From positions 1-64,000 of the forward strand of contig CAKMJV010000033.1 in assembly GCA_927417275.1 (NCBI GenBank): a DNA stretch of 64,000 nucleotides, in the 5' to 3' direction. Under the pieces are notes generated by a model. It ran no database searches. It worked only from the letters and a program-made list of their open reading frames with translations, and was not told the origin of the DNA. Of the stretch, positions 7,887-15,877 are shown one piece after another. The translations under genes were made by a program, and so were the position numbers. Positions within the stretch are counted from its first letter, which is position 1; every line of letters begins with the position of its first letter. The DNA comes from an uncultured Clostridia bacterium. GTDB lineage: Bacteria; Bacillota; Clostridia; Peptostreptococcales; Acidaminobacteraceae.

Positions 7887-9896
7887 TTAATATTTAAACT
7901 GACCAATTAATGACTTGAACTGCTCAGATACAGATTTGATTTGCTCGATTTTCTCTAATGTTTCTTTATTTCGGTGATTTTGAACATCGATTAAGTCAGA
8001 CATTTCACGACTGGTTCTCATGGTTTCAAGTAATGACTCAAGCATGCCATTCATCTTATCTTCTATATGAGCTGAAGTTGCAGCATGTTCTTCAGTTACA
8101 GCACTGATTTCATCAATTTCAAGGGCTGCTTTTTCAGAATCTGTCAAGATATCGCTCATTTGCTTTGTGGTCTTATCTGATTCTTCAACAACGCGATTTA
8201 ATAGTTTTGCAGTTTCTGTAAAGAGTTTACTCGTCTGGTCTATATCATTTTGAATATCTGTTATCAGCGTGGTAATGTTACCAGCGGACTGGTTAGATTG
8301 ATCAGCAAGACCTCTTATTTCATTTGCTACGACGGCGAAACCTCGACCAGCATCACCTGCACGTGCCGCTTCAATTGCTGCATTTAGTGCGAGTAAATTT
8401 GTTTGGGCAGCGATGTTCATAATCGCATCTGTAATACCACCAATATTTAATGCAGCCTTTTGTAAGGATGTCATGTTACCCTCAATTTGACTATAAGCAC
8501 TAACGGCTTGATCGATGAGAGTCGTGGTTTCATGCATCATTTCAACACCCGTGGATGCAAAAGTCACATTGTTTTTAATGAGCATATTGATATTATCTGT
8601 ATTTTTAGCGACGTTTTCCGAGCCGTCTGCCATTTCTGTGACACTTTGTACGACTTCTTTCGCATGGTTTATATCTGTAGTAGCTGTATCGCTTAATTGA
8701 TTTGCTATGGACACGATATTGTTTAAAACTTCTGTTGATGAAGTGGATGAAGCATCTAAATCATCTGAGGATTGATCGAGTACAGCAGTCGATGTAGATA
8801 AATGTCCAATCATGGTTTTAAATGAAGCCATCATAGATGAAAATGCACGTGCTAAATCTCCAAACTCATCTTTTCTAGTTAATAGTTTATTATCGATTTC
8901 TATAGTGAAGTCACCATCTTCCGCATGCTTTGCTGTTTTTATAACGGAGTCGAGTGGATTGGTTACTATTTTAGTGATTAATCGACTGATAATGAATCCT
9001 GCAATCGCAGCGAGTAGTAAGATGGTGAAAAAAATCAATTGAACATTTGAAGATTCAGAATAAGCTTTATTTTCTGGGATTTGTGCAACGACGATCCATT
9101 CAAGATGATTTAACTTTGAGAAAGTCATTAAGTAATTGGTTTCTTCAAATATCGCCTTTTTACTAAGCGTTTCACCTACCTGTGCTTCTAAGAAAGGGAG
9201 GTATTCTGTAAATTGTCCTTTACTCAATTTTGTAAATGCTTCAGGATTAGAGTGCGCAAGGAGTAATGCGTCAGGACTAATGATCAAAACGTCTGTACTG
9301 TTTGGCAATAATAGTTCTGAAACCAATTGAACCATAACATCTAGTGAAATTTCACCGATAAGGACGCCGTTTATGTTGCCATTCATGTCATAGATCGGCA
9401 TCGATTGTTTGATGACTTTGCGTAAATCCGTACCAGATCCGTGAATCGATATTTTGGAATAATTCATTTCACCATTTTTAGCTTTTTCAAAAAAATCTGC
9501 GGTAAGTGACCCCGTATCGCCTAATGTTGAATAGATGATTTCACCATTCAAGTCAACCACGGTTAGATTGGCGATTAATGGATTTGCTTTTTGTGCATTT
9601 GTAAACATAGAGCGTACCAATCTAGGCTGCAATTGCTGCACATAATCAACTTTACTTAATAAGTCCATTACATTTGTGATGTTGTCGAGTTGCGTTTGTA
9701 TTCTCGTTTGCACATCGCTTAGTACAAATGCATTATTGGATTCAACATCGTCCTGAATATAGGCGTTAAAACGCGTAAATAGGATTGCTCCTGTGAAAAT
9801 AGTAGGGACTAGAACGCTGAGTATTAGTATTAAGGTTAATTTACGAGCAAATCTTGAGGGTTTAACTTTCAAAACAGGTTTGTTTCTCTTCATCAT
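7887..9896 (-). CDS. Methyl-accepting chemotaxis protein with dCACHE sensor
   Basis: 669 residues. A membrane helix (about 18-40) is followed by a ~240-residue extracytoplasmic Cache-type region ([13 protein letters not shown] at its start, then [18 protein letters not shown]), a second membrane helix (about 285-305), a HAMP domain ([24 protein letters not shown]) and a long coiled-coil signalling domain. The hairpin tip [21 protein letters not shown], which binds CheA/CheW, is intact. No CheR-binding pentapeptide is seen at the C terminus. RBS AAGGAAGG precedes two adjacent ATGs. It implies a motile organism; a stand-alone CheY is encoded at 60054. Ligand unknown. Confidence 0.93.
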   Translation of the reverse strand: MMKRNKPVLKVKPSRFARKLTLILILSVLVPTIFTGAILFTRFNAYIQDDVESNNAFVLSDVQTRIQTQLDNITNVMDLLSKVDYVQQLQPRLVRSMFTNAQKANPLIANLTVVDLNGEIIYSTLGDTGSLTADFFEKAKNGEMNYSKISIHGSGTDLRKVIKQSMPIYDMNGNINGVLIGEISLDVMVQLVSELLLPNSTDVLIISPDALLLAHSNPEAFTKLSKGQFTEYLPFLEAQVGETLSKKAIFEETNYLMTFSKLNHLEWIVVAQIPENKAYSESSNVQLIFFTILLLAAIAGFIISRLITKIVTNPLDSVIKTAKHAEDGDFTIEIDNKLLTRKDEFGDLARAFSSMMASFKTMIGHLSTSTAVLDQSSDDLDASSTSSTEVLNNIVSIANQLSDTATTDINHAKEVVQSVTEMADGSENVAKNTDNINMLIKNNVTFASTGVEMMHETTTLIDQAVSAYSQIEGNMTSLQKAALNIGGITDAIMNIAAQTNLLALNAAIEAARAGDAGRGFAVVANEIRGLADQSNQSAGNITTLITDIQNDIDQTSKLFTETAKLLNRVVEESDKTTKQMSDILTDSEKAALEIDEISAVTEEHAATSAHIEDKMNGMLESLLETMRTSREMSDLIDVQNHRNKETLEKIEQIKSVSEQFKSLIGQFKY

Positions 9897-9984
9897 ACTT
9901 ACCTTCCTTTTAACATATCTAATTTTCTCAATCTTTATAAAAGCATTAATGTGTAATAATAGTTGTATTCTATCACACCTTTCG

Positions 9985-10012
9985 ATTATAGAAACATGTG
10001 AAATATCAACAA
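9985..10012 (-). promoter_or_regulatory. Possible promoter of the chemotaxis receptor gene
   Basis: Minus strand TTGTTG (complement of 10007-10012), 16-bp spacer, TATAAT (complement of 9985-9990). It leaves a leader of about 80 nt. No clear flagellar sigma-D element was seen. Confidence 0.4.
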
Positions 10013-10060
10013 AGTCCTTAATATTTGTTAATAAATGATTTTGTTATAAGGTTAAATGAA

Positions 10061-10089
10061 TTGAATGTTTGTAATAAACCTTCTATAAT
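10061..10089 (+). promoter_or_regulatory. Promoter of the ArsR-family gene
   Basis: TTGAAT (10061-10066), 17-bp spacer, TATAAT (10084-10089). The start site would fall at the inverted repeat at 10095-10110. Confidence 0.7.
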
Positions 10090-10094
10090 TAAAG

Positions 10095-10110
10095 ATATAA
10101 TGTGTTATAT
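10095..10110. promoter_or_regulatory. Candidate ArsR/SmtB autoregulatory operator
   Basis: ATATAA-TGTG-TTATAT is a perfect 6-4-6 inverted repeat placed at about +1 to +15, followed by GAACAT. Its place between the -10 and the RBS (GAGGAGG, 10117-10123) fits autorepression by the downstream metal sensor; inferred. Confidence 0.45.
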
Positions 10111-10127
10111 GAACATGAGGAGGAAAT

Positions 10128-10508
10128 ATGACCAATCAATCAAACAAAAAAATAAATGACGATAGATGTGATTGCAATATCATCCATGAAGATTTGATTT
10201 TAAAAGTTCGATCAAAATTACCTGAAAGAGAGGCGCTCATAAAACTGGGTGATTTTTTTAAAGTTTTTGGTGATCCTACGCGAATCAGTATTTTGTCTGC
10301 TCTAGCGGAGTCAGAAATGTGTGTGTGTGATATCGCTTATTTACTAGGTATGACTCAAAGTGCGATCTCTCATCAACTAAGGGTATTAAAACAAGCGCGA
10401 CTTGTTAAGAATAGAAAAGAAGGTAAGGTTGTGTATTATACGCTAGACGATGACCATGTTAAGTTGATCATCGAAATGGGTCTTACCCATATACATGAAA
10501 CGATTTAA
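10128..10508 (+). CDS. ArsR/SmtB-family metal-sensing repressor (CadC-like)
   Basis: 126-residue winged-helix repressor. DNA-binding helices are DIAYLLGMTQSAISHQLRVLK. Two classic metal sites can be read. The alpha-3N type has Cys14 and Cys16 near the N terminus plus Cys65 and Cys67 in EMCVCD, as used for Cd/Pb/Zn by CadC. The alpha-5 type has Asp108, His110, His121 and Glu124, with exactly the D-x-H-x10-H-x2-E spacing of SmtB zinc sensors. Metal binding would release the operator. No metal pump is adjacent; the next gene is a tRNA, so its targets beyond itself must lie elsewhere. Confidence 0.92.
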   Translation: MTNQSNKKINDDRCDCNIIHEDLILKVRSKLPEREALIKLGDFFKVFGDPTRISILSALAESEMCVCDIAYLLGMTQSAISHQLRVLKQARLVKNRKEGKVVYYTLDDDHVKLIIEMGLTHIHETI

Positions 10509-10522
10509 TATGATTATTCAGA

Positions 10523-10551
10523 TTGAAAAATAGCAGGAGATATGGTATTAT
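10523..10551 (+). promoter_or_regulatory. tRNA-Pro promoter
   Basis: TTGAAA (10523-10528), 17-bp spacer ending in the extended TGG, TATTAT (10546-10551), about 30 bp before the tRNA. A small hairpin AAGCAC/GTGCTT (10556-10574) lies in the 5' leader. Confidence 0.7.
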
Positions 10552-10581
10552 TTTTAAGCACAGATTAAGTGCTTAATTTGA

Positions 10582-10658
10582 CGGGGTGTGGCTCAGCTTG
10601 GTAGAGTACTAGACTGGGGGTCTAGGGGTCGCAGGTTCAAGTCCTGTCACTCCGACCA
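10582..10658 (+). tRNA. tRNA-Pro (anticodon GGG)
   Basis: 77 nt cloverleaf. Acceptor CGGGGTG pairs with CACTCCG, the CCA end is encoded, the T arm carries GGTTCAAGTCC, and the anticodon stem CTAGA/TCTAG encloses the loop CTGGGGG, giving anticodon GGG. Confidence 0.95.
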
Positions 10659-10663
10659 AATGA

Positions 10664-10706
10664 AGAGAAGCGTTCAGATGATTTATCATTTGGACGTTTC
10701 TCTTTA
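10664..10706 (+). terminator. Terminator after tRNA-Pro
   Basis: Long stem of about 17 bp with G-U pairs: AGAGAAGCGTTCAGATGA against TCATTTGGACGTTTCTCT with a TTTA loop, followed by TTATGTTTTT. Confidence 0.8.
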
Positions 10707-10724
10707 TGTTTTTATGAAGAGTCG

Positions 10725-10754
10725 ATGACAGTCTCTTTGTAAGTATGCTATAAT
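10725..10754 (+). promoter_or_regulatory. Promoter of the glycan operon
   Basis: ATGACA (10725-10730), 18-bp spacer with an extended TGC, TATAAT (10749-10754), 32 bp before the first start codon. No further promoter or terminator was seen until about 23.5 kb, so the genes from 10786 to 23493 could be one transcript. Confidence 0.65.
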
Positions 10755-10785
10755 TAGTGGAGAAAATATCACATAAAGAGGGCCT

Positions 10786-12075
10786 ATGAAAACGACATTA
10801 AATAACACCCTTCGATATCTAAAGTCAAATGGGTTGATTACACTTACGTTTATACTGCATTGTGCCGTATCGATCTACTTTCTATATTACAGTTATCACG
10901 TCGTAAATGTAGTAAAGCCAATGCCTACCAGTGATTTTATCTATTATTGGGAGCTTGCCAGCGATTTATCCATCTATCACAAAGGTGGTATCATCGGGTT
11001 TATTTATGCACCTTTTAAGGCGATGGGTTTAGCGCCTTACTGGGCAGCACTGTTTATCAATTCTTTTTTCTATATAATGGCTTCTGCAGCAACGTGGCTT
11101 GGATTTAAAAGCATAAACATAAACATAAGGAAGCATGTGTTGGGACAACTTTTAATGACTTTAGGACTTGCAATGTTTGGTTTTTGGAATGCTGCTTATG
11201 CTGGCATAGTGAATGCAGATTTTCCAAATGTTGCTTTACTCATCGTAGCGACACGTGCTTTTTCTATCTATGGATCACGTGTTAATAATAAGTGGGGACT
11301 CATCATAGGTGGTATCGGGATCTACTTAGCAGTGGCATTACGCGTTAAAACGGGACTCGCTTTGGGGATCATCGTCGCGATGATGGTTTTGTTTCATTTT
11401 AGAACATTTATTAATAAGAATAAATTTAGACTGTTTATTCTGACCATATGTATCGCAGTTGGTTTCGCAGCTGTAACTGAAATTGCATTAAGAAAGCAGT
11501 CGCAGCGTCAAGAAGATGTGGCAAGACAAGGTCGATTACAGCTTTATACAGGGATATTACACACTTCAACTGGCCCTATGGTTGGACGGTGGACCAGAGA
11601 AGCCTTTGATAAAACACTAGAGGAACTTGATTTGCCTTTGTCTGAAGTTTTTCACAAACATTTGAGTGTGAAAAGCAAGCGATATATTTTGGAAATAATC
11701 GGTGAAAAATGGATAACGGTTTTAAAGTACGATGATTTTGCATACCGTGAGTTACTCGCATTCGGGGTAAGACATCGCGATTATGCACCAGAAGATCTGG
11801 AAATCGTCAAGCCAAATGAAATATTAGAAGAGCAATTGGTTGAACTGTTTAAATGGTTGGTCTATCTTAGCATAGTGTTTGCCCTGTTTTTTAGAAAATC
11901 CAAAATCTTTATAGCGCCATTCGCTATTTATAGTGCCTTCTTTTTACTACATGGTGTTTTTGAAATTCAAGCACGTTATATGGTTGAACCACTTATGTGG
12001 TCATATTACGCCGCATTGTTCATTATATTTGAAGTCTCAAACAAGCAGGTGATGGGTCAAAATGAAAAAAGTTAA
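10786..12075 (+). CDS. Polytopic membrane protein, candidate GT-C type glycosyltransferase
   Basis: 429 residues with roughly 9-11 hydrophobic helices. Between the first two lies a short loop with PMPTSDFIYYWELASDL, where acidic residues follow helix 1, as in GT-C fold glycosyltransferases that use polyprenyl-phosphate sugars. A soluble loop (about 225-345) and a C-terminal FEIQARYMVEPLMWSYYAALF segment resemble that class. I do not recognise a named family, so function rests on layout and context: it opens an operon with a second membrane glycosyltransferase-like protein (14-bp overlap), GtrA and a GT2 enzyme. Confidence 0.65.
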   Translation: MKTTLNNTLRYLKSNGLITLTFILHCAVSIYFLYYSYHVVNVVKPMPTSDFIYYWELASDLSIYHKGGIIGFIYAPFKAMGLAPYWAALFINSFFYIMASAATWLGFKSININIRKHVLGQLLMTLGLAMFGFWNAAYAGIVNADFPNVALLIVATRAFSIYGSRVNNKWGLIIGGIGIYLAVALRVKTGLALGIIVAMMVLFHFRTFINKNKFRLFILTICIAVGFAAVTEIALRKQSQRQEDVARQGRLQLYTGILHTSTGPMVGRWTREAFDKTLEELDLPLSEVFHKHLSVKSKRYILEIIGEKWITVLKYDDFAYRELLAFGVRHRDYAPEDLEIVKPNEILEEQLVELFKWLVYLSIVFALFFRKSKIFIAPFAIYSAFFLLHGVFEIQARYMVEPLMWSYYAALFIIFEVSNKQVMGQNEKS

Positions 12076-14068
12076 AGCGTTGGGTTGGGTTACGTTTATT
12101 GCTGTATTCATTAAATTGATAATCGGATTTATTTTTTTAGACCAAGGTCAAGTGACTTCGGTCTTTGATTTCGTTGAAACTTTTGATTTTGGTCGTTCGC
12201 CTTGGGACGTTTATTTTTCTCAAAATGCACTGGATGCTTTTCCGTATCCCGCACTAATGCTCTATGTCTACAAAATAGTCCAATTGCCGATGACTTGGTT
12301 TGCTGAAGTGCCAAGACTTATTCAAAATGCCCTTTATATGGTACCTATTTTACTTGCTGATTTAGGCTGTTTTTGGGTGATTAATAAAATGTTTCCTTCA
12401 AAAGGCATGAAGGTAATTTTCTTCTACTTTATTTCGCCTGTGGTGATTTACGCGTCTTATTTTTTAGGCCATTTGGATATCATTGCATTGTTTTTCTTAT
12501 TATTGTCTTTGTATTTGCTTCAAAATAGGCAGTATTTAAAAATGGCCATCGCGTTGGCGATGGGATTTAGCATCAAGATACCGATTTTATTTGCTCTCCC
12601 ATTAATCTTAGTTTATTTATATCGCAATTTACAACGGACGCGTTTTAAAGTCATCACACAATTCTTATTGGTTTTTTCGGGTACAGTTCTCGTCATATCG
12701 CTGCCGTTTATTTTTGATAAAAGTTATTTGTTGATGGTCTATTTAAATCCACAACAGACGTTGTTATACGATCTTGCCATCGCACTGGGACCCTATAAAA
12801 TCTATGTGGCCTATTTGGCGATTCTCGTCATTTATGCACGTTTTTTAATGTACGAAAAAGTAAACAAAGATTTATTTCACAATTTTTTAGCCGTGATTTA
12901 TTCTGTGTTTGTTATCTTGGTGCCACCTTCTGAAAACTGGTATTTGTGGAGTTATGTATTATGTGCGCTGTTGTTTATTAGCCTACTTGATAAGCATAAA
13001 ATCGCCTATGCGCTTAGTGCGCTTTTTTCAGTTTTTTATTTGGTCACGTTTTTGGGCTTTAAAGAGGGACATTTACAAAATATTTTATTTACGACTTTTG
13101 AGGCGATTTTAATGTGTATCGTTTATGCACTTTATAAGTATGGCATTAAGTCAAACAGTGTCTATAAGAAAAAAGTACATGCGACATTAATCGGTATTGG
13201 TGGCGATTCAGGGGTTGGTAAAAGCACGGTGAAACAAAGTTTGGTCGATCTTTTGGGACTGGATCAAATCGTACCCATCGAGTCCGATGGGGATCACAAA
13301 TGGGGCAGAGGCGATCAAAGTTGGGCATCAATCACCCATTTAAATCCAAAAGCCAATTACCTATATAAACAAGCACAGTATCTCAAAGCCTTAAAAAATG
13401 GCACCAGTATAGAGCGTGTTGAATATGATCACCAAACAGGTACACACACCGCACCAAAGCGCGTATATGCAAACGACTTTGTTCTGATTGCTGGACTGCA
13501 TCCTTTTTACTTACCTCAAACACGGCGGTTGATCGATATAAAGATTTATTTGGACACAGAAGAGAAATTGAGAAGACACTGGAAAATTAAACGCGATACA
13601 TTAGAACGCGGTTATGATTTAGAAAAAATTATGGATCAAATATTGTCTCGGGAAGAGGATGCCTCAAAATACATCCACCCACAAATGCACCATGCGGATT
13701 TAGTGGTGCGCTATTACTCTGAAGATATTTATGAGGAATCGGATGTCACGGCGGATCCTAAAATAAAACTCAACTTGATGCTCAATTTGGATTTAGAAGT
13801 GGAGAGTTTGGTTGAAGCGATTATAAATGAGGGGACAGACATCGTACATCACTATGATTCGGACATGCGTTTTCAGCATATCCAAATGGATGCGGGGTTA
13901 ACTTCGATTCAATATCAGTGTATTGCCGAACAGTACATCGAAAACATCGACGAGATCGTCAATGGCCACGCCATTCATTGGCAAGACGGATTTCAAGGGA
14001 TGATTCAACTCATCACCTTAGCACTAATCAGCCATCATATGAAAAGAGGAGATGACCATGAGTTATAA
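12062..14068 (+). CDS. Fusion: polytopic GT-C-like membrane domain plus P-loop kinase domain (uridine kinase/phosphoribulokinase-like)
   Basis: 668 residues in two parts. Residues about 1-370 hold some 10-12 membrane helices, with FDFGRSPWDVYF after helix 1 and SENWYLWSYVLCALL further on, resembling GT-C mannosyl/glucosyltransferases. Residues about 375-668 are soluble and start LIGIGGDSGVGKSTVKQSL, a perfect Walker A motif. IESDGDHKWGRGD and a DHQTGTHTAPKRV segment then match the phosphoribulokinase/uridine kinase superfamily, which phosphorylates sugars or nucleosides. A membrane glycosyltransferase joined to a small-molecule kinase is unusual. It overlaps its neighbours on both sides (14 and 11 bp), so translation is coupled. 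Kinase substrate unknown. Confidence 0.75.
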   Translation: MKKVKALGWVTFIAVFIKLIIGFIFLDQGQVTSVFDFVETFDFGRSPWDVYFSQNALDAFPYPALMLYVYKIVQLPMTWFAEVPRLIQNALYMVPILLADLGCFWVINKMFPSKGMKVIFFYFISPVVIYASYFLGHLDIIALFFLLLSLYLLQNRQYLKMAIALAMGFSIKIPILFALPLILVYLYRNLQRTRFKVITQFLLVFSGTVLVISLPFIFDKSYLLMVYLNPQQTLLYDLAIALGPYKIYVAYLAILVIYARFLMYEKVNKDLFHNFLAVIYSVFVILVPPSENWYLWSYVLCALLFISLLDKHKIAYALSALFSVFYLVTFLGFKEGHLQNILFTTFEAILMCIVYALYKYGIKSNSVYKKKVHATLIGIGGDSGVGKSTVKQSLVDLLGLDQIVPIESDGDHKWGRGDQSWASITHLNPKANYLYKQAQYLKALKNGTSIERVEYDHQTGTHTAPKRVYANDFVLIAGLHPFYLPQTRRLIDIKIYLDTEEKLRRHWKIKRDTLERGYDLEKIMDQILSREEDASKYIHPQMHHADLVVRYYSEDIYEESDVTADPKIKLNLMLNLDLEVESLVEAIINEGTDIVHHYDSDMRFQHIQMDAGLTSIQYQCIAEQYIENIDEIVNGHAIHWQDGFQGMIQLITLALISHHMKRGDDHEL

Positions 14069-14738
14069 AGGCCTTTTGCTGGATTTAGATAATACACTTT
14101 ATAATTACGATGCGGCACATGCGGTTGCGCTTAAAGAAAGTCTTACGTTTTTTAGTCAGAAATTTGGCTTAAGTGATATGGACGCTCTTGGCGCATTTGA
14201 AAAAGCAAAAGCGGACAATCACACGCAGTTGGTATTTACAGCGGCTTCACACAGTCGACTTTTTTACTTTCAGCGCATGCTTGAAAGCATAGGCGCATTT
14301 GATGTGAAAATGACCTTAAAACTCGACGCTGTCTACTGGGAGGTTTTTTATGAGGCCATGTTGCCAGATCCACATGTGCTGGAATTTTTAAGTACGTGTC
14401 ATATTCCGAAGTGTATTATTACCGATTTTACGGCAGAACCGCAGTTTAATAAGCTTATTAAACTCGGAATTGACCCGTGGATTGACCATATGGTGACTTC
14501 TGAAGAAGCGGGTGTAGAAAAACCGCATCCATTTATATTTATGCGTGCACTAGCAAAATTAGGACTTAATCCAGAGGCATGCTTGATGATTGGGGATTCT
14601 TATAAAAAAGATTGTTTGGGCGCGCAAGCGCTTGGTATTGATAGTATCTATTATAAAGGTGAAAAAGAAAAGGAAGATGTTGCCAAAGGCATTTTCGTAT
14701 TAGATAACTTCCATGATATTAGTCATTGGATGGAATAG
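14058..14738 (+). CDS. HAD-superfamily hydrolase (phosphatase)
   Basis: 226 residues. HAD motif I is LLLDLDNTLYNYD (nucleophile Asp), motif II-like CIITDFTAEPQ, the motif III Lys lies in GVEKPHPFIF, and motif IV is CLMIGDSYKKDCLGAQALG. A helical cap sits between motifs I and II. The closest known enzymes dephosphorylate small sugar phosphates or nucleotides. The ATG at 14058 has GAGGAG six bases upstream and overlaps the kinase fusion by 11 bp; an in-frame ATG at 14052 is less well placed. In context it likely removes a phosphate during donor-sugar synthesis. Confidence 0.85.
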   Translation: MSYKGLLLDLDNTLYNYDAAHAVALKESLTFFSQKFGLSDMDALGAFEKAKADNHTQLVFTAASHSRLFYFQRMLESIGAFDVKMTLKLDAVYWEVFYEAMLPDPHVLEFLSTCHIPKCIITDFTAEPQFNKLIKLGIDPWIDHMVTSEEAGVEKPHPFIFMRALAKLGLNPEACLMIGDSYKKDCLGAQALGIDSIYYKGEKEKEDVAKGIFVLDNFHDISHWME

Positions 14739-14746
14739 GTGATGAA

Positions 14747-15847
14747 ATGAATGATAAAAAGCAATCCATCATAGAGCAGTTTGTTTACATTTGTAATTTT
14801 CTAGGTGATGCTGTGGACATGATTCAAGCGGGCGGTGGCAATGCGTCTGCTAAAACGAATAATGAAATGTATATCAAAGCGTCTGGCTACTTGATGTCTG
14901 AAGTCACACCAACTGTTGGCTTTACACGTGTGAAAAGAGATGCAATTCTCAATTTAGTGAAGCAATTACATGTGGGGACGATGGATAAAAATAACGAAGT
15001 GCTAATCAACGAAAGCATTGCGGCAGCGAATTTAGATGCGCTTAGACCTTCGATAGAGACCTTTTTACATGCGCTGCTGCCACAAAAATTTGTACTACAT
15101 GTACATGCATTAACCAGTTTAATCTACGCGTCGTCGAAAACATTTGTGATGGACTTAGAGCAGCAGTGGGTAGAGAACTATCCACTAAAACACATCTTGC
15201 TCATCCCTTATAAGAAACCAGGTGTTGAGCTGGCACTTGCGCTTTATGAAGGTTTAGAGCGGTATAATGTTTTACATGATACTGCGCCAGCCGCCATCGT
15301 TTTACAAAATCACGGTTTAATCGTAGCCAGTGATGATTATGAAGAATTATACGATCAAATCGTTCAGATCCAACGGTCGATTCAGAACCATATAGGGCTT
15401 TTAAGTACGATAGATGAGAAATATCGATTACAGCAACACCTTAAATATCTTCTTTTAGAAGCAAATGGGGGGGCTCCTATTTGCATACGCGTTAGTGAGG
15501 ATGTGGATTTACAAGGGGATGTCATTAAAGGCATGTGTTTTCCCGATGCACTGGTGTATTGTGGGTATGAACCTTTAACTTTAGATGCTGATGTGGACGC
15601 TTCAGAACAGATGGATGCCATCAAGCGCTATCAAACGACATATGGTGAACTGCCTAAAATTATTCTCTATCAAGGCAAGTTGTTTTTTATAGGAGAAAGC
15701 ATTAAAAAATGCCTCGAAGTTCAGGATGTATTAAAAATTCAGGTATTGGTTCAAAACCAATTAGGTGAAGATTTGGTCCATTTAAATTATGAGGATGCAC
15801 AGGCCATTTTAAACTGGGAAGCGGAAATATATCGTAAAAATTTGTAG
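14747..15847 (+). CDS. Class II aldolase/adducin-family protein
   Basis: 366 residues. The N-terminal two thirds is a class II aldolase/adducin domain: IQAGGGNASAKTN (substrate phosphate loop), RPSIETFLHALL (catalytic Glu region), HVHALTSLIYASS (zinc His-x-His) and IVLQNHGLIVA (third His). Family members such as RhaD and FucA cleave or form C-C bonds with dihydroxyacetone phosphate; others are epimerases. The last ~130 residues are an extra domain of unknown role. The start at 14747 has AGGTGAT just upstream; the in-frame ATG at 14726 has no RBS. It probably builds or rearranges the sugar used by this operon. Confidence 0.85.
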   Translation: MNDKKQSIIEQFVYICNFLGDAVDMIQAGGGNASAKTNNEMYIKASGYLMSEVTPTVGFTRVKRDAILNLVKQLHVGTMDKNNEVLINESIAAANLDALRPSIETFLHALLPQKFVLHVHALTSLIYASSKTFVMDLEQQWVENYPLKHILLIPYKKPGVELALALYEGLERYNVLHDTAPAAIVLQNHGLIVASDDYEELYDQIVQIQRSIQNHIGLLSTIDEKYRLQQHLKYLLLEANGGAPICIRVSEDVDLQGDVIKGMCFPDALVYCGYEPLTLDADVDASEQMDAIKRYQTTYGELPKIILYQGKLFFIGESIKKCLEVQDVLKIQVLVQNQLGEDLVHLNYEDAQAILNWEAEIYRKNL

Positions 15848-15877
15848 TCACTCGAATATTGTACGAAAGAGGTAAAA

